From Archaeoglobaceae archaeon (GTDB lineage Archaea; Halobacteriota; Archaeoglobi; Archaeoglobales; JdFR-42): 6,641 nt of DNA. A model generated the notes under the pieces. The model made no database searches. It was not told where the DNA came from and saw only the letters and a program-made list of their open reading frames with translations. The stretch lies in NCBI GenBank assembly GCA_015523685.1, contig WAJW01000200.1:1-6641 (forward strand), read 5' to 3'. Position 1 is the stretch's first letter. The number at the start of each line of letters is the position of its first letter. Below are positions 1 to 5,709 of the stretch, piece by piece. The translations under genes and the position numbers were made by a program.

Positions 1-584
1 GCTTCAGTCCTTCTGTACAGCTCAAACTCTTTGGTTATGAAAACCCACCAGATTATATAGAGGATGGGGAACATGTATTCCTCAAACCTGAGCCTGAATT
101 CCAGAAAGAAGAAGTACGTCCCGAAAAAGAATATTGCCACAACAATGGTTTTCATGTAGAATGCTGTTTTTCTCAGTGCAAGGGATTCGGGATAGGTGGG
201 GAGTTCCACTTCAGGTGGCTTTGTGACTCCAGAATGAAGTTCAGAGAGCATATTTTCCATTTTCATTATTCTGGATTTTACCTCATTTACCTCCACTATA
301 CCGAGGGCAAGCTCTTCAAGAATGGGCCTGAACCTGCTGTAGAGAAATTCATCAAATGCGGTAGCTGCAGCGTATCTATAGGCGGTCAATCTCCTCCCGA
401 GCTTGAAACCCCCTCCAACCAGTATGGCAGAGAGAATCACAAAGGCCATATCCACCACAAGATAATAGACAGGCCTGAAAGAGACATAATCGAGGTAGAG
501 TGAGTAGAGTGATATGACGAGAATGATGATTCCACCCAGGGCAGTTACACCTGCCACAAATCTTTCGAGACCGTATTCCCCCAT
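1..584 (-). CDS. Membrane protein of unknown function, C-terminus cut by the window edge
   Basis: The frame opens with ATG at 584 (MGEYGLERF) and stays open for 194 codons to the left edge, so the C-terminus is missing. I do not recognise the family. Four hydrophobic segments are visible: about residues 9-30, 38-57, 143-160 and 169-183. Between the second and third lies a soluble stretch (about 60-140) with a basic GRRLTAYRY segment after the second helix and a helical, probably coiled-coil region rich in Glu, Lys and Met. This gives two membrane hairpins with a cytosolic linker, plausible for an archaeal integral membrane protein. A TATA-like box lies 29 nt upstream and there is no Shine-Dalgarno site, so the mRNA is probably leaderless. 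It is transcribed away from the operon terminator at about 670-685 and is a separate unit. The gene is real on coding character; its function is unknown. Confidence 0.75.
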   Translation of the reverse strand, partial: MGEYGLERFVAGVTALGGIIILVISLYSLYLDYVSFRPVYYLVVDMAFVILSAILVGGGFKLGRRLTAYRYAAATAFDEFLYSRFRPILEELALGIVEVNEVKSRIMKMENMLSELHSGVTKPPEVELPTYPESLALRKTAFYMKTIVVAIFFFGTYFFFLEFRLRFEEYMFPILYIIWWVFITKEFELYRRTE

Positions 585-608
585 TGTAGGATGATTCGGG
601 ATGAAGGC

Positions 609-616
609 ATATAAAT
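609..616 (-). promoter_or_regulatory. Archaeal TATA box for the membrane protein gene
   Basis: Read on the minus strand this is TTTATATG, preceded by an A-rich BRE-like stretch (GTGAAAAA). Its centre is about 29 nt upstream of the ATG at 584, the usual archaeal TATA-to-start-site spacing. A transcript starting there would have almost no leader. Confidence 0.5.
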
Positions 617-668
617 TTTTCACTTCAGAGTCCTGAATGGTGATTGTGAAAAATCTTTATAGCACATA

Positions 669-684
669 TAAAATAAGAAAAAAG
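669..684 (-). terminator. T-rich archaeal terminator at the end of the UGSC operon
   Basis: Immediately after the TAA of the 54-aa gene, the minus strand reads TTTTTTCTTATTTTAT with no strong hairpin. Such oligo-T runs are the usual intrinsic termination signal in archaea. The position, between the operon end and the next promoter, supports the call. Confidence 0.5.
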
Positions 685-690
685 GGAAAT

Positions 691-855
691 TTACATCTTT
701 GGTGCTCCGGGACGGAGCTTTTCCCACTTTGCAAGTCCAAAGAACCTCACGTTTACCTCTTCTCTGAACTCCTCAAACTGTTCAAGGAAAGCCTCAAGTG
801 CCTCTCGTGTTTCCTGATCCTTAATTCTGCCTATCAATTCTTTCAGATCTGCCAT
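691..855 (-). CDS. Small helical protein (54 aa), last gene of the UGSC operon
   Basis: ATG at 855, TAA at 691-693. The product starts MADLKELIGRIKDQ and ends KLRPGAPKM. I do not recognise a family. Residues 1-35 look like a charged amphipathic helix or coiled coil (pattern LKELIGRIKDQ..., EALEAFLEQFEEF), followed by a more hydrophobic VRFFGLAKWEKL segment. There is no cysteine, signal peptide or membrane span. It starts 10 nt after the TGA of the 408-aa gene, and its Shine-Dalgarno GAGGTG overlaps that stop codon, so translation is probably coupled. The gene can be supported by operon position, ribosome site and a T-rich terminator right after it. By inference it could be a small subunit or assembly partner of the UGSC/408-aa pair. 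Confidence 0.7.
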   Translation of the reverse strand: MADLKELIGRIKDQETREALEAFLEQFEEFREEVNVRFFGLAKWEKLRPGAPKM

Positions 856-861
856 TCAGCC

Positions 862-867
862 CACCTC
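862..867 (-). promoter_or_regulatory. Ribosome binding site for the 54-aa gene, overlapping the previous stop
   Basis: Minus strand GAGGTG lies 6 nt before the ATG at 855 and shares two bases with the TGA stop (868-866) of the upstream gene. It fixes the start of the small gene and implies translational coupling. Confidence 0.6.
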
Positions 868-2092
868 AGGGTTTAAGCCCTCTTTCCTTCCTCGCTTTCT
901 TGTAGTCCATGACTGATCTGATGGGTGTTCCATCTGCAAGTGTCAGTGGTACGGTTATATCATGGGTCCATCCGAAACTGGGCATGACAAGACCGTGCCT
1001 TCCGGGACCTCCCGCAACGATGACCTCGATATATTCTGGCTTTGCGGTAGGTGGCACCTCACCATCGAACCTGTTCCAGACCCATTTGGGCCACTCTGGC
1101 ATGAGTCCACCCCTTGGAAGCTCGTATCCCACCTGCTCGAAGAACTGCTGATCCTGCCTTCCATATTCCCATATGAACATCCTTATGTCGTCAATGTCAT
1201 AGCCATCTCTGGCAAGAATTTTCGCATATTCAGGACTGATAACAATGAGGACGTTTCCCCATCTCTCCGACGCAAGAGTGGACGGGTTCATTCCCGCCAC
1301 ACAGACCGTTTTGGCATATGAGAGCAGGAGATCTTCACCCGTCTCACTTCTGTGATCCTGAACGTTATGCGGACCTTCGAGACCCATCAGCGTGACGGTT
1401 GTATCTTCCATGCCATACCCTCTTCTGACATGGAGAGGGTCCCAAGGACTTTCCTCTTCATTCTCTGCAACCACGAAAGAGTACTTTGTTGGAGATCCAT
1501 GAGTTGCATGATCCACGATACCCGGCATCCCACCGCCGAGATTGAGCATACACAGAGAGATTGCCCTGCCCACCGTTGCATTCGTTCTCCATCCGGGTCC
1601 AAAACAGTTAACACCCGCATTGAACGTCAGCTCCTGAATCAGAGGGCCGTTCACTATAATCAGTGGATGCACGGGATGTGTTGTTGTTATTATTCCCTCA
1701 ATGTTTATGGTTGTTGCAAGCTGTCCATAAGCTTTGTGTATCAATCCCATCACTGCGTGCATTATAACCGGAAAATGTCCCGGAATGGCACCGGCCATCA
1801 CAGCATTTATCGCAATCTTTTCCGGTGTGACAATGGAGTTCCTTGGGGGGAAATATCCCAGGATTTCATCAGCTTCCCTGTCTATATATGAGAGCATTTT
1901 CGCAACTCTATCCTTTGTGGGTGGTATTATCGGCAGACCGTCTGTTCTTCTGTTTGTGTAGAAAAACTTATACACCTCGTCTATGGGAGGATCAAGTTCA
2001 AGAATGGGTTTTCCCTCTGAATCCACCTCTGCCTCGTAAACTCTCTCTTCTTTTACCTTCCACTCTCTCGAGCTAAATTCTACCTCTGCCAT
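866..2092 (-). CDS. 408-aa conserved protein, partner of the UGSC (seleno)protein
   Basis: I chose ATG 2092 (MAEVEFSSRE) over the ATG at 2134, because a strong GGAGAGG lies 7 nt upstream and the 2134 start would overlap the UGSC gene and add a basic, non-conserved-looking tail. The stop is TGA at 868-866. The protein is soluble, with no signal peptide or membrane span. Conserved-looking blocks: RTDGLPIIPPTKDRV (49-63), PPRNSIVTPEKIAINAVMAG (82-101), the TTTHPVHPLIIVNGP region (136-150), NLGGGMPGIVDHATHGS (184-200), AGMNPSTLASERW (266-278) and VAGGPGRHGLVMPSFGWTHD (359-378). From memory, proteins with the TDGLP-IPPT and INAVMAG blocks occur with UGSC-motif proteins in bacteria; this is recall, not a search. 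The biochemical role is unknown. Cysteines 163, 181 and 264 and several His (139, 142, 195, 198) could be functional. The in-frame sequence beyond the TGA is not protein-like, so here TGA is a true stop. Confidence 0.9.
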   Translation of the reverse strand: MAEVEFSSREWKVKEERVYEAEVDSEGKPILELDPPIDEVYKFFYTNRRTDGLPIIPPTKDRVAKMLSYIDREADEILGYFPPRNSIVTPEKIAINAVMAGAIPGHFPVIMHAVMGLIHKAYGQLATTINIEGIITTTHPVHPLIIVNGPLIQELTFNAGVNCFGPGWRTNATVGRAISLCMLNLGGGMPGIVDHATHGSPTKYSFVVAENEEESPWDPLHVRRGYGMEDTTVTLMGLEGPHNVQDHRSETGEDLLLSYAKTVCVAGMNPSTLASERWGNVLIVISPEYAKILARDGYDIDDIRMFIWEYGRQDQQFFEQVGYELPRGGLMPEWPKWVWNRFDGEVPPTAKPEYIEVIVAGGPGRHGLVMPSFGWTHDITVPLTLADGTPIRSVMDYKKARKERGLKP

Positions 2093-2099
2093 GTTTATT

Positions 2100-2106
2100 C
2101 CTCTCC
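2100..2106 (-). promoter_or_regulatory. Ribosome binding site that sets the start of the 408-aa gene
   Basis: Minus strand GGAGAGG lies 7 nt before ATG 2092 and just after the UGSC TAA (2111-2109). It favours the 408-aa form over the longer frame beginning at 2134. Confidence 0.65.
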
Positions 2107-2108
2107 GA

Positions 2109-2756
2109 TTACTTCTCTTCCTCCTCTTCTCCAACTTTGGCCTCTATACTCACGGCCTGGAGCGCTTCAACCCAGCGCCTACCCGAGTAGCGCTTTATCC
2201 TCTCTTCCTTTGGAAGCGTGAGCATCCCGATGGCATCATCCACAACCGGCCTCACCCTCTCTCTTATCTGCTCCGGTGTCAGACCTGCAAGCGGGTGCTG
2301 AAGAGCACTTATTGGCAGGTCAGGCTGACCCAGAGCCTCTGCAACTATCGCGCCGAGAGGGGCGAAGGCGGTGGAACAGAAGGTTGCCACGGGAACACCC
2401 TTGCTTTCGAGGATAAGCGCATCCCGGATAGTCCAGGCCGTGCACGATCCTCAATCACAGTGTGCGGTTATCACCGCGTCGCATTTCTCTGCCAGCTCGC
2501 TGAGCATCTCTTCAGGAGCGACATTGCCTGCGAGAGGTTTCTTTCTGTAAACCCATTCCTTGACATTGTATCTCTGTGAAAGGAATTCTCTGAAAGCATT
2601 GACTGTCTCGTCTGCATTGGGCTTTGCATTGTCCAGAAGTCCTATCACCTTTCCATCGAGAGTCTCAATTCCGTCGTTGAGCTCAATTGGTTCTGCTGTC
2701 GTCTCTCCAAGTGGATCGAGAACTGTCTTATATTTAACCACAACTTTCTCAGCCAT
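2109..2756 (-). CDS. UGSC-family protein, putative selenoprotein with in-frame TGA read as Sec102
   Basis: ATG 2756 follows GGGGGTGA at good spacing. After 101 codons there is a TGA (2453-2451), then the same frame runs 113 more codons to TAA 2111-2109, giving 215 aa if TGA is decoded. Flanking residues are HCD-[TGA]-GSCTAW, so the TGA sits exactly on the Sec/Cys of the [UC]GSC motif that names this family. Family-like blocks lie on both sides: VIGLLDNAKPNAD (37-49), CDAVITAHC (92-100), then the helix WTIRDALILESKGVPV (108-123), TFCSTAF (125-131) and a Pro-rich ALGQPDLPISALQHPLAGLT segment. The fold looks like an alpha/beta redox domain with C100, U102, C105 and C127. The motif resembles the UGTCT motif of glycine/proline reductase selenoproteins GrdB/PrdB. 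The substrate is unknown. Alternatives: a Cys codon mutated or mis-sequenced, or recent loss of function. Two separate genes are unlikely, since the second half has no good ribosome site. Confidence 0.8.
2411..2450 (-). promoter_or_regulatory. Hairpin directly after the in-frame TGA, possible SECIS-like element
   Basis: Starting at the first base after the TGA, the minus-strand RNA can form a 40-nt stem-loop: GGAU pairs with AUCC, GUGCA with UGCGC, CCUGGA with UCCGGG around a CUA triloop. That is 15 pairs with two G-U wobbles, interrupted by a C/UU internal loop and a CGG/A internal loop. Bacterial SECIS elements occupy this same place, with the apical loop about 20 nt after the UGA, as here. 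The early apical-loop G typical of bacterial SECIS is not obvious. Archaeal SECIS elements normally lie in untranslated regions, so the assignment is tentative. Confidence 0.4.
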
Positions 2757-2763
2757 TCAAACT

Positions 2764-2771
2764 TCACCCCC
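2764..2771 (-). promoter_or_regulatory. Ribosome binding site of the UGSC gene
   Basis: Minus strand GGGGGTGA follows the TAA (2774-2772) of the upstream gene directly and lies 7 nt before ATG 2756. It confirms the N-terminus and tight operon linkage. Confidence 0.6.
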
Positions 2772-3080
2772 TTAAATTTCCGAAGCCAGTGTTCTAATCT
2801 TCTCTCTCAACTGCCAGCCTTTATCCGTAACCCTCAGTTTAGGTCTGGAACTCTCTTCAAACTCCACAATGAACAGCTCCTGATCCACAAGTTTTTTCAG
2901 ATTCTCCTCAGAAAGGAGTTCAGGAAACTGTTCCTGCAGAAGTTTCAAATCGAGGGGAGAGTAACCACCGAGGACAGGGTTACTGCTGTGCCATCTCTTG
3001 AACTTCAGTAGCAGTCTGTAAAGATCGCTGCTGGCAAGCTCTTTAATTTTCTCATTAATCTGTTCCAAAGCCTCTGTCAA
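2772..3080 (-). CDS. Winged-helix-like small protein (102 aa), first gene of the UGSC operon
   Basis: The start is TTG at 3080, chosen because a very strong GGAGG lies 7 nt upstream; the nearby ATG at about 3107 runs into a TGA after eight codons in another frame. The stop is TAA 2774-2772, 15 nt before the UGSC ATG. Residues 1-28 form a charged helix, followed by helices around 43-70. Then comes LVDQELFIVEFEESSRPKLRVTDKGWQLREKI (about 65-96), which has the helix, beta-wing and 'TDKG' turn seen at the end of many archaeal winged-helix DNA-binding domains. No cysteine is present. By inference it may regulate the operon it heads or be a small partner protein. The family is not firmly recognised. 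Confidence 0.75.
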   Translation of the reverse strand: MTEALEQINEKIKELASSDLYRLLLKFKRWHSSNPVLGGYSPLDLKLLQEQFPELLSEENLKKLVDQELFIVEFEESSRPKLRVTDKGWQLREKIRTLASEI

Positions 3081-3087
3081 CTTTCTC

Positions 3088-3092
3088 CCTCC
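3088..3092 (-). promoter_or_regulatory. Shine-Dalgarno site supporting a TTG start
   Basis: Minus strand GGAGG (extended GGAGGGAG) is 7 nt before TTG 3080. It is the strongest ribosome site in the window and decides the unusual start codon. Confidence 0.65.
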
Positions 3093-3122
3093 TTTAAATC
3101 CATTCAGGATGTGAAACTTCCA

Positions 3123-3132
3123 AGTTATTTAA
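3123..3132 (-). promoter_or_regulatory. Probable TATA box of the UGSC operon
   Basis: On the minus strand the box reads CTTAAATAAC, the same CTTAAAT core seen in the promoters at 3938 and 4685. It would start transcription near 3100, giving a short leader that carries the GGAGG. No better box is seen in the 133-nt gap between the Cys-rich gene stop and TTG 3080. That gap also holds a CTGTT/AACAG inverted repeat (3181-3202) of doubtful meaning. Confidence 0.4.
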
Positions 3133-3213
3133 GGATTACTATATTGATTGAGCCCTAAAAATGAGGTAAATGGTGTTTTTCTGTTTTAAAGAATTTTAAC
3201 AGATTTAATTATG

Positions 3214-3912
3214 TCAATATAGGATGTCCGTTGACATCTTTCTTAAAATGCTTCCTGACTCAGAAAGGATGTACGCAGAATAACCCTTCTCCTCCAGAAC
3301 CGGAGGAAGGACTATGATAAAATCTCCTTCCCCGTATGAATAGAGAATGGGATTGAGCATGAGCCAGTTCTTCCGGGGTTCAACACCACTTTCCGAAATG
3401 CTCTCCCCCACTATCCTCCCCCTCTCCACAAGAATTACCCTTGGAGTCCGGGGTACCATATCTCCCTCTTCCCTCTCTCCACCCTCAGCATGAAGTACCC
3501 TCTCTCCAAGATTGAATATCTTCACTCCCGAATCCTCATGGATTTGCCTTTCTAAATTGAAATCAAGAGTCGTGACCTTTCCATATCTGGCCTTCAGGAG
3601 GATCAACGACAGCTCAGTCCATGTTGCATTCCCGAAATCGATATCAGATAGAAGATCAAAAATCCTCTCTGCATTTTCGGGTTGATGTATCCATGTGCAA
3701 TTTTTACAGCCCCATATGAGCGTTCCATCTCTGTATCGCCTGAACTCACCCTTCATCAGCAGATTGAGGCAGGGATAAAAGGGACAGAAACACCACGTAC
3801 AATCCTGTCCTTCAAAGTGGCACGGATAATATTCACATGCTCTATCACTGCCTTTCAGCCCGGTTTTCAGAGCCTTTCTCAGGTTCTCTTCGGTGATTTT
3901 TCTCGGGTTCAT
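3214..3912 (-). CDS. Protein with N-terminal cysteine-rich small domain (232 aa)
   Basis: I chose ATG 3912 (MNPRKITEEN) over ATG 3930. The TATA box predicts a start site near 3916, and GAGGTG sits just before 3912. The stop is TGA 3216-3214. Residues 26-72 hold eight cysteines in the order C26, C31, C38, C41, C43, C48, C69, C72, within CEYYPCHFEGQDCTWCFCP and GCKNCTWIH. This pattern matches the archaeal 'cysteine-rich small domain' as I recall it (Pfam PF04071), probably a metal or Fe-S binding domain. That domain is known in some methanogens attached to cobalamin-biosynthesis enzymes such as threonine-phosphate decarboxylase. Residues about 95-232 are a second domain rich in beta-strands that I do not recognise. 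There are no membrane segments. With cobO about 1.8 kb away, a corrinoid link is a reasonable but unproven inference. Confidence 0.85.
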   Translation of the reverse strand: MNPRKITEENLRKALKTGLKGSDRACEYYPCHFEGQDCTWCFCPFYPCLNLLMKGEFRRYRDGTLIWGCKNCTWIHQPENAERIFDLLSDIDFGNATWTELSLILLKARYGKVTTLDFNLERQIHEDSGVKIFNLGERVLHAEGGEREEGDMVPRTPRVILVERGRIVGESISESGVEPRKNWLMLNPILYSYGEGDFIIVLPPVLEEKGYSAYILSESGSILRKMSTDILY

Positions 3913-3927
3913 GTCCACCTCAGATAA

Positions 3928-3957
3928 CATCGTCAGGTATATTTAAGTTCTCTTTTC
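3928..3957 (+). repeat. Left copy of a direct repeat, containing the Cys-rich gene promoter
   Basis: The core cgtcaggtatatttaagttc (3931-3950) is repeated exactly at 4678-4697; with flanks, 27 of 30 bases agree. The two copies bound a stretch without intact genes. Its inner edge lies 19 nt from ATG 3912. Confidence 0.85.
3938..3947 (-). promoter_or_regulatory. TATA box of the Cys-rich domain gene
   Basis: Minus strand CTTAAATATA, preceded by purine-rich AAGAGAA as a BRE. Its centre at about 3943 predicts initiation near 3916, a few bases before ATG 3912. The box lies inside the left direct repeat. Confidence 0.55.
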
Positions 3958-4034
3958 TTACACCCGGGAACAGGCAGACTCTTATATCACGATAGCTCCT
4001 TTGCGGGTTTCTTCATTAAAAGGAGACCTTTTAA

Positions 4035-4660
4035 ATTAAATTATTTATCCACTCCGGGCTCGAGAAGTCAGGAAAAATCCGTCATATAAGCCCTCAGGAA
4101 ATATTAAAGAGCTATCTCCCTGAATTTTGAGGATTTCAGACTTTTTAGGTTTATTCACAGAGATCTGAGATATGCACAGGACTCAGTATTGAAATCCACG
4201 GGAAAGCATTATGAATTCTTTTCTCGATGAAGTTCAGAACATGGAGAACAAGGAAATTGCCGTCAGGGAAATCCGCAATCTCAGGAAAATACAGAATTGT
4301 CCTTACGGGCTTTTAAATGCTTCCGGGTGAGGGGATGGCCACCTGATCGAATACATCGAGCATTGTAATTTCCGGACATTGTGGTCAGCGATATGAAGAT
4401 GAAGATTTTGAAGGTACTCTGAAGATCTGATTCTCTTCAAGTATTTTGTTGTGAATCATCAGATAAAGAACATGGAAATTGCAGGGTTCCCAATCCGTTG
4501 AGGGGATCAAATGAGAACGTTTATTGAGCTGTTTCACCGGATTGATATCCAGAAAGAAGAGGTTGATTCTATTGAAAAGGTGGATAAATCAGCCCATACA
4601 GGTTCGGGCATTCACCGGGTAGATTGTCCTTCGATTCTGAAATTATGTTCGGAAAAATAG
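4035..4660 (+). pseudogene. Decayed gene, possibly an archaeal tyrosine recombinase (integrase)
   Basis: No intact gene exists here, but coding-like sequence continues across three frames. Frame one (4035-4127) gives SGLEKSGKIRHISPQEILKS and so on. Frame two (4108-4227) gives DFRLFRFIHRDLRYAQDSVL. Frame three (from 4211) runs to TAG 4658-4660 with five in-frame TGA codons (4328, 4394, 4400, 4409, 4499) and contains NSFLDEVQNMENKEIAVREI, LILFKYFVVNHQIKNMEIAG and FIELFHRIDIQKEE. Joining frames at about 4125 and 4220 makes one continuous product of roughly 200 residues. The layout (helical SAM-like N-domain, 'VREIRN' helix, then a possible catalytic-domain start) faintly recalls archaeal integrases; the RHRY residues are not recognisable. 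That it is a decayed gene is moderately supported; the family is a guess. An AT-rich box at 4029-4048 may be its old promoter. Confidence 0.4.
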
Positions 4661-4674
4661 ATCCATGCATGATT

Positions 4675-4704
4675 CACCGTCAGGTATATTTAAGTTCCCC
4701 TTTC
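4675..4704 (+). repeat. Right copy of the direct repeat, containing the purM promoter
   Basis: This matches 3928-3957 at 27 of 30 positions, with an exact 20-bp core at 4678-4697. It starts 15 nt after the end of the decayed gene, and its outer edge lies 19 nt before the purM ATG, mirroring the left copy. Confidence 0.85.
4685..4694 (+). promoter_or_regulatory. TATA box of purM
   Basis: TATATTTAAG is centred about 26 nt upstream of ATG 4716. There is no Shine-Dalgarno site before that ATG, so purM is probably translated from a leaderless mRNA. The box is inside the right direct repeat. Confidence 0.55.
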
Positions 4705-4715
4705 ATGTTCCTCTG

Positions 4716-5708
4716 ATGAAGAAAAAACTTGATTATGCATCTGCCGGAGTTGATATTGCCGATGAGGAAAGGGCCATAAGATCTCTGAAAGAGGTCATAT
4801 CTTACATCAGGACGGGCACAGGTAAGCCGGTTCTCATGAACCATTATGCGGGAGTTATAGATCTGGGAGACGTGTGGATCTCAGTTACCACTGACGGAGT
4901 TGGCTCAAAGATTCTTGTTGCTGAAAAAATTAATGATTTTTCCACTATCGGGATTGACTGCGTTGCCATGAACGTTAATGATCTCTACGCAATTGGATCC
5001 GAACCTGTTGCATTCGTTGATTATATCGCAATTCAGAGTCCGGATGAAAGGATAATGAAGGAGATTGCAATCGGACTTGAGGAAGGATGCAGAATTGCAA
5101 ACATCACCCTCGTTGGTGGAGAGACCGCAACTCTTCCGGAAATTATCAGAGGATTTGATCTGGCAGGGACAGCCATCGGGATTGTGGACAGAGACAGGAT
5201 GGTAACAGGTGAAAAGATCGAGCCGGGAGACATTATTTACGGGATTCCGAGCAGTGGAATACACAGCAATGGCCTCACGCTGGCAAGAAAGATTGTTGAG
5301 GCTTCCGGGATGGATTATATGGATGGATTTGAGGATACAACAATCGGCAGGGAGCTTTTAAGGCCCACAAGGATATATAACGAGATCCCTGATGTGGTGA
5401 GGAATGTGGAGATTCACGGAATGGCCCATATCACAGGAAGCGGTCTTCTGAAGCTGAAGAGATTAAAGAATCTAAGATACAGAATTGAAAAACCCCTCAG
5501 ACCCCAGAAAATCTTTGAATTCCTTATGAATGAGGGGAATGTTGATCTGGATGAGATGTACAGAACATTCAACATGGGGATGGGATTTGCAATAATCTTA
5601 CCTGAAGATGAGGCAGAAAGGCTTCCGGATTTCACAGATGGCCGGATTGTTGGAGTTGTGGAGGATGGAGAGGGGATATTTGTGGAAGATATGCGAATAG
5701 ATCATTAA
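4716..5708 (+). CDS. purM: Phosphoribosylformylglycinamidine cyclo-ligase (AIR synthetase)
   Basis: This cytosolic enzyme closes the imidazole ring in purine biosynthesis: formylglycinamidine ribonucleotide plus ATP gives aminoimidazole ribonucleotide, ADP and phosphate (EC 6.3.3.1). ATG 4716 ([14 protein letters not shown]) is preferred over ATG 4665. It matches the usual PurM N-terminus, and the upstream ATG would lie before the TATA box. The 330-aa length fits the family. Landmarks of the PurM/AIRS fold are [13 protein letters not shown] near the N-terminus, [32 protein letters not shown] (metal/ATP site), [11 protein letters not shown] and [18 protein letters not shown]. The C-terminal domain contains [17 protein letters not shown] and ends in the [16 protein letters not shown] strand. 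The stop is TAA, one base from the cobO stop. The gene appears monocistronic, with no other purine gene in the window. Confidence 0.97.
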   Translation: MKKKLDYASAGVDIADEERAIRSLKEVISYIRTGTGKPVLMNHYAGVIDLGDVWISVTTDGVGSKILVAEKINDFSTIGIDCVAMNVNDLYAIGSEPVAFVDYIAIQSPDERIMKEIAIGLEEGCRIANITLVGGETATLPEIIRGFDLAGTAIGIVDRDRMVTGEKIEPGDIIYGIPSSGIHSNGLTLARKIVEASGMDYMDGFEDTTIGRELLRPTRIYNEIPDVVRNVEIHGMAHITGSGLLKLKRLKNLRYRIEKPLRPQKIFEFLMNEGNVDLDEMYRTFNMGMGFAIILPEDEAERLPDFTDGRIVGVVEDGEGIFVEDMRIDH

Positions 5709-5709
5709 C

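Noticed and set aside
909..1961. Plus-strand open frames opposite the 408-aa gene
   Set aside because: They are low-complexity-free but composition-driven antisense frames, with no promoter or ribosome site, facing a clearly conserved protein.
2109..2390. Separate 93-aa gene starting at GTG 2390 as a natural C-terminal half of the UGSC protein
   Set aside because: There is no convincing ribosome site, the start would fall inside the redox domain after the GSC motif, and the frame is continuous with the upstream 101-aa half across a single TGA at the known Sec position.
2091..2579. Plus-strand 162-aa open frame opposite the UGSC gene
   Set aside because: It is the reverse complement of the family-like UGSC sequence, with no ribosome site and an implausible product rich in Leu, Arg and Cys.
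3181..3202. Inverted repeat CTGTT...AACAG as a terminator or operator
   Set aside because: The stem is only 5 bp, the rest of the apparent symmetry is AT-rich mismatch, and there is no adjoining T run in the direction of transcription.
4211..4660. Multi-Sec protein from the frame with five in-frame TGA codons and no TAA or TAG until the end
   Set aside because: The TGAs do not sit in Cys/Sec motifs, there are frameshifts upstream, and no ribosome site is seen. Decay of an old gene explains it better.
4905..5264. Minus-strand 119-aa open frame inside purM
   Set aside because: It lies wholly within the well-conserved purM coding sequence and has no independent expression signals.
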